Shown here in pieces: positions 22,150 to 33,149 of a DNA stretch of 64,000 nt. The translations under genes and the position numbers were made by a program. The notes below the pieces were generated by a model. That model worked only from the letters and a program-made list of their open reading frames with translations. It was not told where the DNA came from and did no database searches. Numbering within the stretch: position 1 is the first letter of the stretch; every line of letters begins with the position of its first letter. The DNA is from Homarus americanus (taxonomy: Eukaryota; Arthropoda; Malacostraca; Decapoda; Nephropidae): NCBI RefSeq assembly GCF_018991925.1, contig NW_024751924.1, positions 223,501-287,500 on the forward strand, read 5' to 3'.

Positions 22150-22208
22150 ATGTGATTTTCGACCTGACACTCGTGTATATCTTGATGACCAGAGCGTCGT
22201 GTACCAAG
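22150..22208 (+). CDS. Exon of unrecognised membrane protein
   Basis: Between a strong acceptor (TTCTTTACAG) and a strong donor (AAG|GTGAGT), the frame CDFRPDTRVYLDDQSVVYQ is open and has a protein-like composition. It exits in phase 1, matching both 22338 and 22632. I do not recognise the family. The segment precedes a transmembrane helix and is probably extracellular or luminal. Confidence 0.5.
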
Positions 22209-22337
22209 GTGAGTGTGTGTGTGTGTGTGGTGGAGAATCATAGCAGCACATGACCCCAGGGAGGGACAGTTATCAGTCAACCTCCCAACTAATAACTTAT
22301 TCCCCCCCCCGACAGAAAAGTTTATTTACATACCCAG

Positions 22338-22441
22338 GCGTTTTTGGAGGGAACTCGGATTACTTCATCATGAATCCGGATCTATACCAATACAAACTCC
22401 TATTCTTCATCGAAAATAAACATGGAATAATGTTTATATGA
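22338..22441 (+). CDS. Possible alternative terminal exon of same gene
   Basis: After acceptor TACCCAG, phase 1 gives GVFGGNSDYFIMNPDLYQYK then LLFFIENKHGIMFI and a TGA stop. No good donor is present. If used after 22150-22208 it would replace the transmembrane end with a short tail. Both this exon and 22632 begin with a Gly-x-aromatic-Gly-Gly pattern. Confidence 0.35.
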
Positions 22442-22631
22442 TGTTTCTCTTATAGGTTAATGATTTTAGAGGTGAAATATAATACATAAATAAGAATTAG
22501 ATGTTAGATGTGAGTTTAAGAGCGACAGGAGTAGATAGAAGGTAGTGTTGACTGACTCGATAAGGTGTGGGGCGTGGGTACAGACAGTGGCTTCAGACAG
22601 ACGTTCATATTGACAGTTTTGTGATGAACAG

Positions 22632-22682
22632 GACCCTATGGCGGGGTATTTGTGAACTACTATCCACTGTTCCTCAATGTTA
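22632..22682 (+). CDS. Exon of unrecognised membrane protein
   Basis: Phase 1 in and phase 1 out, reading GPYGGVFVNYYPLFLNV between GATGAACAG and TTA|GTAAGT. Its last residues lead into the membrane helix encoded by 22913-23061. Confidence 0.48.
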
Positions 22683-22912
22683 GTAAGTGTATCTCTTATT
22701 AATAACTTTTAACTGAGGGTAATAAAGCCCTAGTGGTGAGGAGAGACAGAAATACAGTGAGAATTTTCGATGTCAAGTTGACCGCCATCTTTTGTGTTGG
22801 TGTTCATATCAGACGCTTTTAGTTCGTCATATTTTCCGAGTCTTTTCCTACTTCCTTGGATCTAGTTCCTTGTGTGTGTGTGTTATCTTTAGTTTATTTA
22901 TTCATCTCGTAG

Positions 22913-23061
22913 TTGAATATTATCTTGCTGTCTTTGTGTTTATCGGGGCCCTCGTGGGATACCGTGCCTGTGTTAGCAAACGAAGGGACGATACAAGCGA
23001 GAGTAAACATGGTGTGGCGAGCGACCTTCAGTTAAATGTTTACCACTTGGCCTTAATATAA
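22913..23061 (+). CDS. Terminal exon: transmembrane helix and basic tail
   Basis: With phase 1 from 22682 it reads IEYYLAVFVFIGALVGYRAC then VSKRRDDTSESKHG and DLQLNVYHLALI before TAA. A hydrophobic stretch of about 17 residues is followed by a KRR stop-transfer cluster and a hydrophilic tail of about 30 residues, as in the C-terminus of a type I or multi-pass membrane protein. The 'ACVSK' after the helix is faintly reminiscent of NKAIN proteins, but I do not assign it. Confidence 0.5.
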
Positions 23062-24600
23062 CTGAGACACACACACACACACACACATATAGACTTGACG
23101 TGATTATGAGAGAAGAAAAAGGCGACTCGTAAATCTGTTCCGGAGTTTTTCTGAACGATGTAGGTTACGTATGTGTGTTTTTTGTGTATGTATATTCATG
23201 TGTATTCTATATATATGAGTGTGAGTGTATCTTATTGTCTGTGTATACGTACATATGTATACCGTATGAATAGGCCAAAGTCTTAATCGTCCCCAATACA
23301 TAATTATGATAAGGTTACGTTAAATTAGGATCGCTTAGTACAGGTTATATTAACTTAATGACTAATTAGGACTTTGATTAATTTAACAGTCTCGAGGTTG
23401 TTTTGGTTCCATCTTGTGTTAGTTTACCTTTTTAGCTGAAGTCAAGCAGATATGGTTAGGTCAGATTAGGTTAGTTTAGGTTAAGAATGGTGCTATAGTA
23501 TGAACACCTGGTGAATTTTGGACACATACACAACCCCGTTTTACTTCATCCAACTCTCAGAAAATTACAATTTACATTTTTTTACACTCGATAAAATTAT
23601 CTTGGAACGATATATAAAAAAAAATGTTATATATAAAATACTTTTCTATATATCATAACACTGAAAAGAGAATATATTATGTATTCAAATTATACTGTGA
23701 TCATAGAGGTATCGTGTATAACGCCGATTTATGTCTCCTCGACCATATGACTGAATTATAGAGCCGAGTTATAGGAATTTTCTTGGGATGATATAAAATG
23801 CGTTATAAGGGTTGGTTTTTATGTGGAGATATATGATGATACGTCACAGTCTGCTGAGTGCCTTACAAAATTGCCTTGTTACACACGTCTTGTATAGGTC
23901 CGTCCCCCACCCCTCCAAAAAAACTAAAAAACAAATGAGCCTCGACCGTCTGTGTGTGTGTGTGTGTGTCGTCCATCACATTACATTATCTATTGTTATG
24001 GATTTACGATAACACAGTAATGCCAACACGAAAATGAAAGGCTTGTTGTATCCGTTCACCAAAAAGGAACCAACGACTCAGTCTGCCGCCACGGATCATT
24101 AACAGAAAACGAAGAAAAAGAAAAAAAAAAAAGAAACAACTTGGTACCACAGGCAATACGGGAGGAAAAAAAGATTGCATTTTACTCCTCGATAACAAGA
24201 AATATAGTGGCGCTGGGGCTCTGGGGGCAACAACTTCAGGGGTTATGGGGCGTGGGCGATAGCTAGTAGTGGCAATCATCATGGGAGGGGGTGTGTTCCT
24301 ACCAGTGGTCGCCAGAAGGTAAACAAAGGCTGAGTCGTGCGTTCGGCTTTAAAATCCTGGATCCGCCTTCACATCCGGATTCATTAATTATTTTTGGACG
24401 TCAACTTTTCTGCTCATATTTTTTTATGGTGTTTTGCTTACTACTACTACTACTACTACTACTCTCTCTCTCTCTCTCTCATATTAGAGACTCCATGTTT
24501 GCTTAGTAGATTACGAGAGCCAATTAGTTGCGTTATGACATCACTAGTTAAGAGCAATTACATGTCACCTGATGATTAATTCCCCCCAGTTTATTTCATT
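23062..24600. other. AT-rich unique sequence downstream of membrane-protein exons
   Basis: May include that gene's 3' UTR. Contains short (CA)n at 23071, (GT)n at about 23950, a poly-A run at 24118-24132 and (TAC)n/(TC)n at 24440-24480. No confident gene. Confidence 0.45.
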
Positions 24601-24614
24601 TTAATATCAATTGT

Positions 24615-25168
24615 TCTCCTCCTAACTTAACCAAACCAAACCTAACTGACATTAACCTAATTTAACCAAACCAAACCAAACCTAACCAAACCAAATCAAA
24701 CCAAACCAAACTAAACCAAACCAAACTAACATTAACCTAATTTAACCAAACCAAACCAAACCAAACCAAACTAACATTAACCTAATTTAACCAAACCAAA
24801 CCAAACCAAACCAAACCAAACCTAACCTATCTAACATTAACCTAATTTAACCAAACCAGACCAAACCTAACCATTAACCTAATTTAACCAAACCAAACCA
24901 AACCTAACCAAACCAAACCAAACCAAACCAAACTTAACCAAACCAAACCAAACCTAACCAAAACCAAACCAAATCAAACCAAACTAACATTAACCTAATT
25001 CCGAATCGCAAACCAAACCAAACCTAACCTAACCTAACCTAACCTAACTCAAACCAAACCAAACTGATTAACCTTAATTGAACAAACTAACATTAACCTA
25101 ATTTAACCAAACCAAACCAAACCAAACCTAACCAAACCAAACCTAACCAAACCTAACCTAACCCAAGT
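24615..25168. repeat. Degenerate (CCAAA)n/(CCTAA)n array
   Basis: About 550 bases in which AACCAAACC dominates and CCTAA is minor. A recurring longer block contains TAACATTAACCTAATTTAAC. Confidence 0.92.
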
Positions 25169-25327
25169 ATAGCATTAGGGTGTTTGTTTAATCAAGTGAA
25201 ATATGTTGGGGTGTCTAATCTTCATGTGATCCATATATATGCAACTCGGGAACCTTTGAGAATCCTTCACTAATTAGGAGAAAAAAATATTAAGCTGATC
25301 GGCTCTTAAAAATGAGACCTTGGCAAG

Positions 25328-25935
25328 ATTGATGGTGAGTGATGGTGGTGATAGTGATGGTGGTGATAGTGATGTTGGTGATAACGATGGTGGTGATAGT
25401 GATGGTGGTGTTAGTGATGTTGGTGATAGTGATGTTGGTGATAGTGATGGTGGTGATAGTGATGTTGGTGATGATGGTGGTGATGAGTGATTGGTGATGG
25501 TGATAATTGGTGATTGATCAGTGATGGTGGTGTTAGTGATGGTGGTGATGGTAGTGGTGATAGTGATGGTGGTGTTGTTAGTGATGTTGGTGATGATGAT
25601 GGTGGTGTTGATGATGGTGGTGATAGTGATGGTGGTGATAGTGATGGTGGTGATAGTGATGTTGGTGATAACGATGGTGGTGATAGTGATGGTGGTGTTA
25701 GTGATGTTGGTGATAGTGATGTTGGTGATAGTGATGGTGGTGATAGTGATGTTGGTGATAGTGATGGTGGTGATAGTGATGGTGGTGATAGTGATGGTGG
25801 TGATAGTGATGTTGGTGATAGTGATGGTGGTGATAGTGATGGTGGTGATAGTGATGGTGGTGATAGTGATGTTGGTGATAGTGATGGTGGTGATAGTGAT
25901 GTTGGTGATAGTGATGTTGGTGATAGTGATGTTTG
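25328..25935. repeat. 15-bp satellite GATGGTGGTGATAGT
   Basis: About 600 bases of GAT, GGT and AGT triplets with 15-bp periodicity. Spurious long open frames occur on both strands. Confidence 0.95.
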
Positions 25936-26055
25936 TTGGGTGAGGGAGAGTGTCAGAGTGTGAGTGAGTGAGTGAGTGAGAGAGAGATAGATTATTGGAT
26001 ATATAGACAGGCAGACAGACAAATAAATAGATAAAAAGAGACAGAGTTATAAGAA

Positions 26056-26059
<4 letters not shown>

Positions 26060-26102
<43 letters not shown>
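26060..26102. repeat. (CT)n microsatellite
   Basis: About 21 CT units. Confidence 0.95.
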
Positions 26103-26105
<3 letters not shown>

Positions 26106-26159
26106 TGCTCTAAGTCTAAAGGTATCGAGGGAGTCGTAGTGAAACGTGATTGGAATATC

Positions 26160-26205
26160 GGACACAAGGCTTCGAACCCCTGGACTCACACCGGGACCCT
26201 GTATG
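26160..26205 (-). mobile_element. Possible tRNA-like SINE fragment
   Basis: The minus strand carries GGGGTTCGAAGCC, close to the RNA polymerase III B box GGTTCGANNCC. No A box or SINE body was confirmed. Confidence 0.22.
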
Positions 26206-26212
26206 TCTGTTT

Positions 26213-26452
26213 GTGTGTGTGTGTCTGTTGCGTGTGTGTGTGTGTGTGTGTGTGTGTCTGTTGCGTGTGTGTGTGTGTGTGTGTGTGTGTATGTCTGTAC
26301 TAACGCCTATTTTTATGTATAGAATATTGTATTTATGTTACTGTGTCTGTATTTTACGTGTGTGTGTTTGTGTACATACATTCATACATACATATATACA
26401 TACATACATACATTCATACATACATACATACATACATACATACGTACATCTA
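26213..26452. repeat. (GT)n tracts and (CATA)n microsatellite
   Basis: GT runs at 26235-26257 and 26265-26290, CATA/TACA units at 26376-26446. Confidence 0.92.
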
Positions 26453-26574
26453 AGATATACATGTATTTCTTGGCATTATACATTCATACTTGGTCTCGAC
26501 TTATGTATGACAGCAAAAGGCGAGTCTGCTTATACAACTTGACCTCATTTGCATATTATAGTTGTGAGTGTTCT

Positions 26575-27122
26575 CCACACACCCCACCTACCACCTCCCT
26601 CTTCCCCACCTCCCCCATCTCCTCTTCCCCACCTCCCCCCACCACCTCCTACCCCCACCTCCCCCCCACCTCCCTCCACCTCCCTCTTCCCCACCCACCC
26701 AACTTACCTCCCTCTTCCCCACCTCCACCACCACCCTCCTCTTCCCCACCCCCCCACCACCCCCCACCTCCCTCTTCCCCTCCCACCCACCACCACCTCC
26801 CTCACCCCCCACCCCCCCACCACCACCACTTCCCTCTTCCCCCCACCCCCACCCCACCCCCACCTCCTCTTCCCCCTCCCACCCACCACACCTCCCTCTT
26901 CCCCACCCCACCACACCACACTTCCCTCTTCCCCACCCCCCCCACCCCACCCCCCCACCTCCTTCTTCCCCACTCCCACCACCACCACCTCCCCTCTTCC
27001 CCCACCCCCCACCCACCACCACTTCTTCCCCACCCCCCTCCCCACCACCTCCTCTTCCCCACCCCCACCCACACCTCCCTCTTCCCCACCTCCCCCCCTC
27101 TTCAACCCCTCCCCCCCCACCA
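26575..27122. repeat. C-rich ~18-22-bp minisatellite CACCTCCCTCTTCCCC
   Basis: About 550 bases, almost lacking G, with runs of four or more C at short intervals. It mimics a proline-rich protein in all plus frames. Confidence 0.94.
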
Positions 27123-27124
27123 AC

Positions 27125-28035
27125 ACTCATTTGGGTACGTTTTAAATATTTATGTTTATATTATTATTCAAGGCATTTCTAGTAATATTTTTTAGGAAGG
27201 TGAATATAGATGGATTGGTTTTTATTCTGGTAACATTTGATAAACCTCTATTTGTTTTAGGGTTTTGTTTTATTGTGGGTTTTTTTTCTTTCATTCTGGA
27301 CAATTTGGGTATTTTTTCGTATAGTATTTTTTTTTTCTAGGAGGATCTGTAACGTTGAGGTAATATAGGTTAAGTTGTTCTCATTTACCTGGCAACACCT
27401 TTTAAGTCCGTCTCTTTTCTTCCCAGGACGATCTAGAATATTTTTGTATTATTTTTGTTGTTGTTGTTTTTTTACTTTTTTCTCTTTCTCACTTCTCTGG
27501 CAACACATTTAAAGGTCTATTACATTGTTGCACTAATGCGTCCCCTCTTTATGGCAACACTTTTACTCCCTCCCTTTTTTTTCTAGGACACTCAACAACT
27601 TTTATATTTTTAACGTGAATCTTCCTTCCTCGACCAATCAGGGCACAGAATTTTGTAAACATCCCTTTTGACAACCAACCAGAGTGCATAAAAAGCGAGT
27701 AACCAATAATGGAATAGCTTAATATCAAAGTCTTTCCACCACGACCAATCACGTAACAGAATTTTGTAAACAGAAGCCCAATGACCAACCAGCTTACAGG
27801 AAATGCTGCTTAACTCTTCCTAAAGCTGATGTCGATTCCCTTGTGCAGGCGGATCTAATGAGGTTACGGCATTTAGCGACAACTGAAAAACCTGTATTAC
27901 GAAGTGCGGGAATTTTCAGAATTATTTTTTTTTTTTTTTTAAAAGATTAATTTGGTCACCCGTGATCATTAGTCGTCTCTTGTGTTAGTATTGGAACCCA
28001 ACTACTTAACAGTATCCGATACTGTACATGCAAGT
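27125..28035. other. AT-rich DNA with an internal duplication
   Basis: At 27620-27700 and 27738-27800 two related blocks share CGACCAATCA, CAGAATTTTGTAAACA and ACCAACCAG. TGGCAACAC occurs three times between 27390 and 27565. No gene called. Confidence 0.6.
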
Positions 28036-28039
28036 ATAA

Positions 28040-28920
28040 AACTCCCTTAAAACAGATATACTCCCTTAAAACAGATACACGCCCTTAAAACACAGACAAA
28101 CACGCCCTTTAAAAATATACACTCCCTTAAAAGAAACACTAACACTCCCTTAAAACAGTCACACTCCCTTAAAACAAAGATACACTCCCTTGAAACACAG
28201 TCACACTCCCTTAAAACAAAGATACACTCCCTTAAAACACAGTCACACTCCCTTAAAACAAAGATACACTCCCTTAAAACACAGTCACACTCCCTTAAAA
28301 CAAAGATACACTCCCTTAAAACACAGTCACACTCCCTTAAAACAAAGATACACTCCCTTAAAACACAGTCACACTCCCTTAAAACAAAGATACACTCCCT
28401 TAAACACAGTCACACCCCTAAAACAAAGATACACTCCCTTAAAACACAGTCACACTCTTAAAACAAAGACACTCCTTAAAACACAGTCACACTCCCTTAA
28501 AGATACACTTTACACTCCCTTAAAACACAGTCACACTCCCTTAAAACAAAGATACACTCCCTTAAAACACAGTCACACTCCCTTAAAACAAAGATACACT
28601 CCCTTAAAACACAGTCACACTCCCTTAAAACAAAGATACACTCCCTTAAAACACAGTCACACTCCCTTAAAACAAAGATACACTCCCTTAAAACACAGTC
28701 ACACTCCCTTAAAACAAAGATACACTCCCTTAAAACACAGTCACACTCCCTTAAAACAAAGATACACTCCCTTAAAACACAGTCACACTCCCTTAAAACA
28801 AAGATACACTCCCTTAAAACACAGTCACACTCCCTTAAAACAAAGATACACTCCCTTAAAACACAGTCACACTCCCTTAAAACAAAGATACACTCCCTTA
28901 AAACACAGTCACACTCCCTA
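28040..28920. repeat. 21-bp satellite organised as a 42-bp higher-order repeat
   Basis: ACACTCCCTTAAAACA units alternate strictly between endings CAGTC and AAGAT for most of 28190-28920, about twenty 42-bp dimers. The period is divisible by three, creating a 243-codon frame with repeated HTPLKQRYTPLK that I treat as noncoding. Confidence 0.95.
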
Positions 28921-29045
28921 ATATACAAAGGGTCATCTCCAAGAAGCTCGTAGAGACTCGGTGAGGTGTTAAGGGAAGCTCCTGGCTCCTTCAGGGCCTT
29001 CAGGGCGACCTATCTTAATTAATACAACATTTTTAGCAGGAGGAA

Positions 29046-29210
29046 CCCAGGGTGAGGGAGAGATGAGGGAGAGGGTGAGGGAGAGGTGAGGGAGAGATGA
29101 GGGAGAGGGTGAGGATGAGGTGAGGGAGAGGTGAGAATCAATGTGATGGGAGGAGAGATGAAGAGAGGGAGATAAGTAGTAGTAGTAGTAGTAGTAGTAT
29201 CCTCTCTCTC
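29046..29210. repeat. (GAGGGAGAGGT)n tract and (TAG)n
   Basis: Purine-rich repeats to 29165 and eight AGT triplets at 29176-29200. Confidence 0.88.
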
Positions 29211-29419
29211 ATACTAGCACCAGACACAACTTGACCTCGGAGTGCCAGAGTGCCACTAACCATTGACCCCCCCCCCCCAACATCTGTTATGCCAACACAA
29301 TTTGTCAGTGACCGCCGATATTGCCTCACCGTTAGTTAGTCTGTCTGTCAGGTCAAACTCCAGGCCTAAGGTCAATGGTCAATAATTTCACACCACTGAC
29401 CTTCCGTGACCTTGAATAT

Positions 29420-29450
29420 ACATACATACATACATACATACATACATAAT
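29420..29450. repeat. (CATA)n microsatellite
   Basis: Seven CATA units. Confidence 0.9.
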
Positions 29451-29617
29451 ACAACCATTTATATCTGGGCGTATCTCTTTCACCAGCCAGTATGTGTATA
29501 CAGTACGTAACTATATTGTGTTGACACGTTTGTTGCATCACGTTTATGCAACAATCAACAACTTTCTGCAACACGTATTGTAAAAAAAAACTGTACTGTA
29601 TATATATAATTCTGAGT

Positions 29618-29935
29618 TGGTGGGGGGGTGAGGGAGGGGAAGGGAGGGGTTTAAGGGGTGAGGGGGAAAGGAGAGGTATAAGGGGGAGGAGAGGTAAGGG
29701 GTGAGGGGAAGGAAGGAAGATAAACAGTAAATATGGGAAAGACGGGAAGGATAACAAGAGGAAACAAGTGAAAGAAGAGATAGGAAGGAACAATGAAAGA
29801 ATGGAGGAGGAGGAGGAGGAGGAGGAGAAGAAGGAGGAGGAGGAGGAGGAGGAGGAGGGAGGAGGAGGAGGAGGAGGAGAAGGAGGGGAGGAGGAGGAGG
29901 AGGAGGAGGAGGAGGAGAATGCAAGAAAAGAGATT
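29618..29935. repeat. G/A-rich tract with (GGA)n
   Basis: Purine-only sequence with GGA triplets from about 29804 to 29920. It encodes polyglutamate only by composition. Confidence 0.93.
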
Positions 29936-30239
29936 GAAGAGAAAGAAGGACTAGAGGATTTAGAAGAAGGAAAGAAGAAATTATTAGGGAATGATAGAAG
30001 AGCGAAAACGAGATTGAAAGAAACGATTAGGTCTGTGAAAGAAGTATTATGACCTAAAGCCAGACCCCCCCACGAACCTTCCCTCAAAAGACCCTCTTAA
30101 GAGACTCCTTGATCCTCTCCTCGCTATAGATTTGGATTCCTCTATGGGGTTTGATTCCTTTTAAACAGGATTCGATCACTTTAAAGAGGATTCAGTGCTC
30201 TTATTTCTCGTAGATGGCGTTATATTATTAGCGAAAGAT

Positions 30240-30300
30240 GGCAGGATGATGTAGCCCCTTGGCGTAGCCCCTTGGTGTAGCCCCATGGTGTAGCCCCCTG
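30240..30300. repeat. 15-bp repeat TAGCCCCTTGGTG
   Basis: Four imperfect units. Confidence 0.85.
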
Positions 30301-30339
30301 GTGACCTGTTCGGTGTATAGCAGATATAGTAACACCAAG

Positions 30340-30540
30340 TACACATCCCCACGTACACCATCACGTACACAGCCCCACGTACACCATTCCACGCACAGAG
30401 CCCCACGCATACATCCCCACGTACACATCCCCACGTACATAGCCCTCACGCACACATCCCCCACGCACATAGCCCCACGCACACATCCTCACGTACATAG
30501 CCCCACGTACATAACCCCACGTACACTACTTCACGTACGT
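30340..30540. repeat. ~15-bp repeat CCCCACGTACACATC
   Basis: About 13 imperfect units containing ACGTAC. Confidence 0.9.
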
Positions 30541-30762
30541 TCCCATAGTTAAATGAATTGTAATCTAACTAATTAAGGATTATTTATCGCTGCTTATTAC
30601 ACTAAATTGGTCCCCATCACCTGTTAAATTGATAGTTAATTACCTGGGGAAGGTAATTAGGCCTGGCTGGTGTATGGAAGAACGATAGTTATTGTTTTTT
30701 GACGAAGGGAAAATAACAAATAAAAAAAAGTCTTGTTTGGGAAAATATTTAATTCTATTAGA

Positions 30763-31043
30763 TGACGTCATTAATTAGAGTCAAAACAAACATGACGTCA
30801 TCAATTAGAGTCAAAACAAACATGACGTCATCACTTAGAATCAAAACAAACATGACGTCATCACTTAGAATCAAAACAAACATGACGTCTTCACTTAGAA
30901 TCAAAACAAACATGACGTCATCACTCAGAATCAAAACAAACATGACGTCATCACTTAGAATCAAAACAAAAATGACGTCATCACTTAGAATCAAAACAAA
31001 CATGACGTCATCACTTAGAATCAAAACAAACATGACGTCAACA
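30763..31043. repeat. 30-bp minisatellite with a CRE palindrome in each unit
   Basis: TGACGTCA begins at 30763 and then every 30 bases to 31033, ten sites. The site at 30883 reads TGACGTCT and the other nine are perfect. Spacer: TTAGAATCAAAACAAACA. Confidence 0.95.
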
Positions 31044-31312
31044 TTGTAAAACACCCAAAAATATCATGAAAATATGACGCAACTTCCTCTTATCTCTACT
31101 TAGAAATAAACTATCACTTAGAACTAACATCTAAGTCACTTTACGGCACTTATAGACTTCCCACTGACGATAATTGAAGGTATTTAAGGTTAACAAGGTC
31201 TTTCCGATGTAGGTGTAGTTAGGTTTAATTGCCTCGTTTACCTGTGACCTGTGATTCAACTTCAGCTCTTAATTTACCTGTTCTGGGACCTTTAATTTAC
31301 CTGTGAACAAAT

Positions 31313-31802
31313 TTTAACCTAACCTAACCTAATCTAATCTAATCTAATCTAATCTAACCTAACCTAACCTAATCGAATCTAATCTAATCTAATCTAACCT
31401 AACCTAACCTAACCTAACCTAACCTAACCTAATCTAATCTAACCTAACCTAACCTAATCTAATCTAATCTAATCTAACCAAACCTAAACCAATTTTAACC
31501 TAATCTTAATCTAACCCAACCTAACCTAACCTAACCCAACTCAATCTAATCTAACCTAACCTAACCTAATCTAACCTAACCTAACCTAACCTAATCTAAT
31601 CTAACCTAACCTAACCCAACTCAATCTAATCTAATCTAATCTAATCTAATCTAACCTAACCTAACCCAACCCAATCTAATCTAATCTAACCCAATCCCAA
31701 CCTAATCTAATCTAACCCAACCTAACCTAATCTAATCTAATCTAACCTAACCTAACCGAATCTAATCTAATCTAACCTAACCTAACCTAACCTAACCTAA
31801 AC
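31313..31802. repeat. Telomere-like (CCTAA)n/(TCTAA)n array
   Basis: About 490 bases of blocks of AACCT alternating with blocks of AATCT. Confidence 0.94.
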
Positions 31803-31923
31803 AAATCCAAGACACGCTCACTAACTACCACTAACTACCCAATTCTTCTCAAAGGTGTAATTAACCCTTCATTAGGACAGGGGGGTCATTATACCCCCCC
31901 CCCCAGGGAAGTAAAGTTAATCA

Positions 31924-31925
<2 letters not shown>

Positions 31926-31993
<68 letters not shown>
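31926..31993. repeat. (TGTC)n microsatellite
   Basis: About 17 perfect TGTC units. Confidence 0.96.
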
Positions 31994-32044
31994 GCAGAGT
32001 GGGTCGGAACTCTTATGTGAGGGATGTGTGTTTTCCGTGCTGTT

Positions 32045-32690
32045 GAGTGTGTAGGTGTGTTGTGGTGTGTTGTGGTGTGCTAGGGTGTGTTGTGGTGTGC
32101 TAGGGTGTGTTGTGGTGTGTTGTGGTGTGCTGTAGAGTGTGTTAGGGTGTGTTGTGGTGTGTTGTGGTGTGCTGTAGAGTGTGTTTGGGTGTGTTGTGGT
32201 GTGTTGTGGTGTGCTGTAGAGTGTGTTAGGGTGTTTTGTGGTGTTGTGGTGTGCTGTAGAGTGTGTTAGGGTGTGTTGGGGTGTGTTGTGGTATGTTGGG
32301 GTGTGTTATGGTGTATGTTGTGGTGTGCTGTGGTGTATGTTGGGTGTGTTGTGGTGTATGTTGGGGTGTGTTATGGTGTATGTTGTGGTGTGTTGTGGTG
32401 TATGTTGGGGTGTGTTGTGGTGTATGTTTGTGGTGTGCTGTGGTGTATGTTGTGGTGTGCTGTGGTGTATGTTGTGGTGTGCTGTGGTGTATGTTGTGGT
32501 GTGTTAGGGTGTGTTGTGGTGTGCTAGGGTGTGTTGTGGTGTGCTAGGGTGTGTTGTGGTGTGCTAGGGTGTGTTGTGGTGTGCTAGGGTGTGTTGTGGT
32601 GTGCTAGGGTGTGTTGTGGTGTGCTGTGGTGTATGTTGTGGTGTGCTAGGGTGTGTTGTGGTGTGTTGTGGTGTGTTTGTTATGGTGTAG
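32045..32690. repeat. T/G-only satellite TGTGTTGTGGTGTGCTAGGG
   Basis: About 650 bases of roughly 10- and 20-bp units, with almost no C on the plus strand apart from GTGCT. Confidence 0.94.
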
Positions 32691-32769
32691 TTTTGTTGTA
32701 GTTGTTTATTATTATTATTATTTAGCTTCTCGTTTACATAAAAATTTTAGTGTGTGTATGTGCAGATAT

Positions 32770-32770
<1 letters not shown>

Positions 32771-32800
<30 letters not shown>
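32771..32800. repeat. (CA)n microsatellite
   Basis: About 15 CA units. Confidence 0.95.
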
Positions 32801-32803
<3 letters not shown>

Positions 32804-32954
32804 CATCCTTGACCACCGAAGGGTCAAGACGTACCTGGCGCTCCTCTCAGAGCAGCCAGGTCAACTGTTAAGTTGGCCCATAACCCCCTCCCCTGAACCC
32901 TCCTCCCCACCGGAATATCAACAAGTTCTCGCCAGAAGTTACAATTTCATTTAG
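32801..32954 (+). CDS. Possible terminal exon, unrecognised
   Basis: After a (CA)n tract the frame YILDHRRVKTYLALLSEQPG then QLLSWPITPSPEPSSPPEYQ and QVLARSYNFI runs to TAG. The composition is protein-like and not repetitive, but no clear acceptor is visible, so chance remains possible. Confidence 0.25.
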
Positions 32955-33149
32955 GAAAGGAATGGAACCAGTGTTAAACAGAGGTGAACATTGGTGAACA
33001 GTGCTTAATCAGTGAGAACAACTCAACAGTAACAGTCGTACCCAAGCTAACTTCACACAGTGAGGTCCCAGGTACCCAGTGATAACGGCCCGTGAGACCC
33101 AACAACAACCAGCGATGTGTTAATCCGTCTACGATAGGAAGGCCTGGGG

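Noticed and set aside
22150..22682. N-terminus of a second integrin alpha (VVYQGPYGG resembling the first propeller strand)
   Set aside because: The downstream exon encodes a transmembrane end at once, so a propeller start is not consistent.
24291..24330. CSYQWSPEG fragment before GTAAAC, resembling an integrin propeller strand
   Set aside because: No usable acceptor and no neighbouring propeller exon; similarity is too short.
25274..26167. Ser/Thr/Ile-rich 297-codon frame on the minus strand
   Set aside because: Product of a 15-bp triplet satellite plus a (GA)n tract.
26335..27195. Proline-rich and glycine-rich long frames
   Set aside because: C-rich minisatellite with almost no stop-forming sequence; frames are open in all phases and both strands.
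28190..28921. 243-codon repeat protein
   Set aside because: The frame is open only because the 21/42-bp unit divides by three and lacks stops; there is no start context, splice sites or codon bias.
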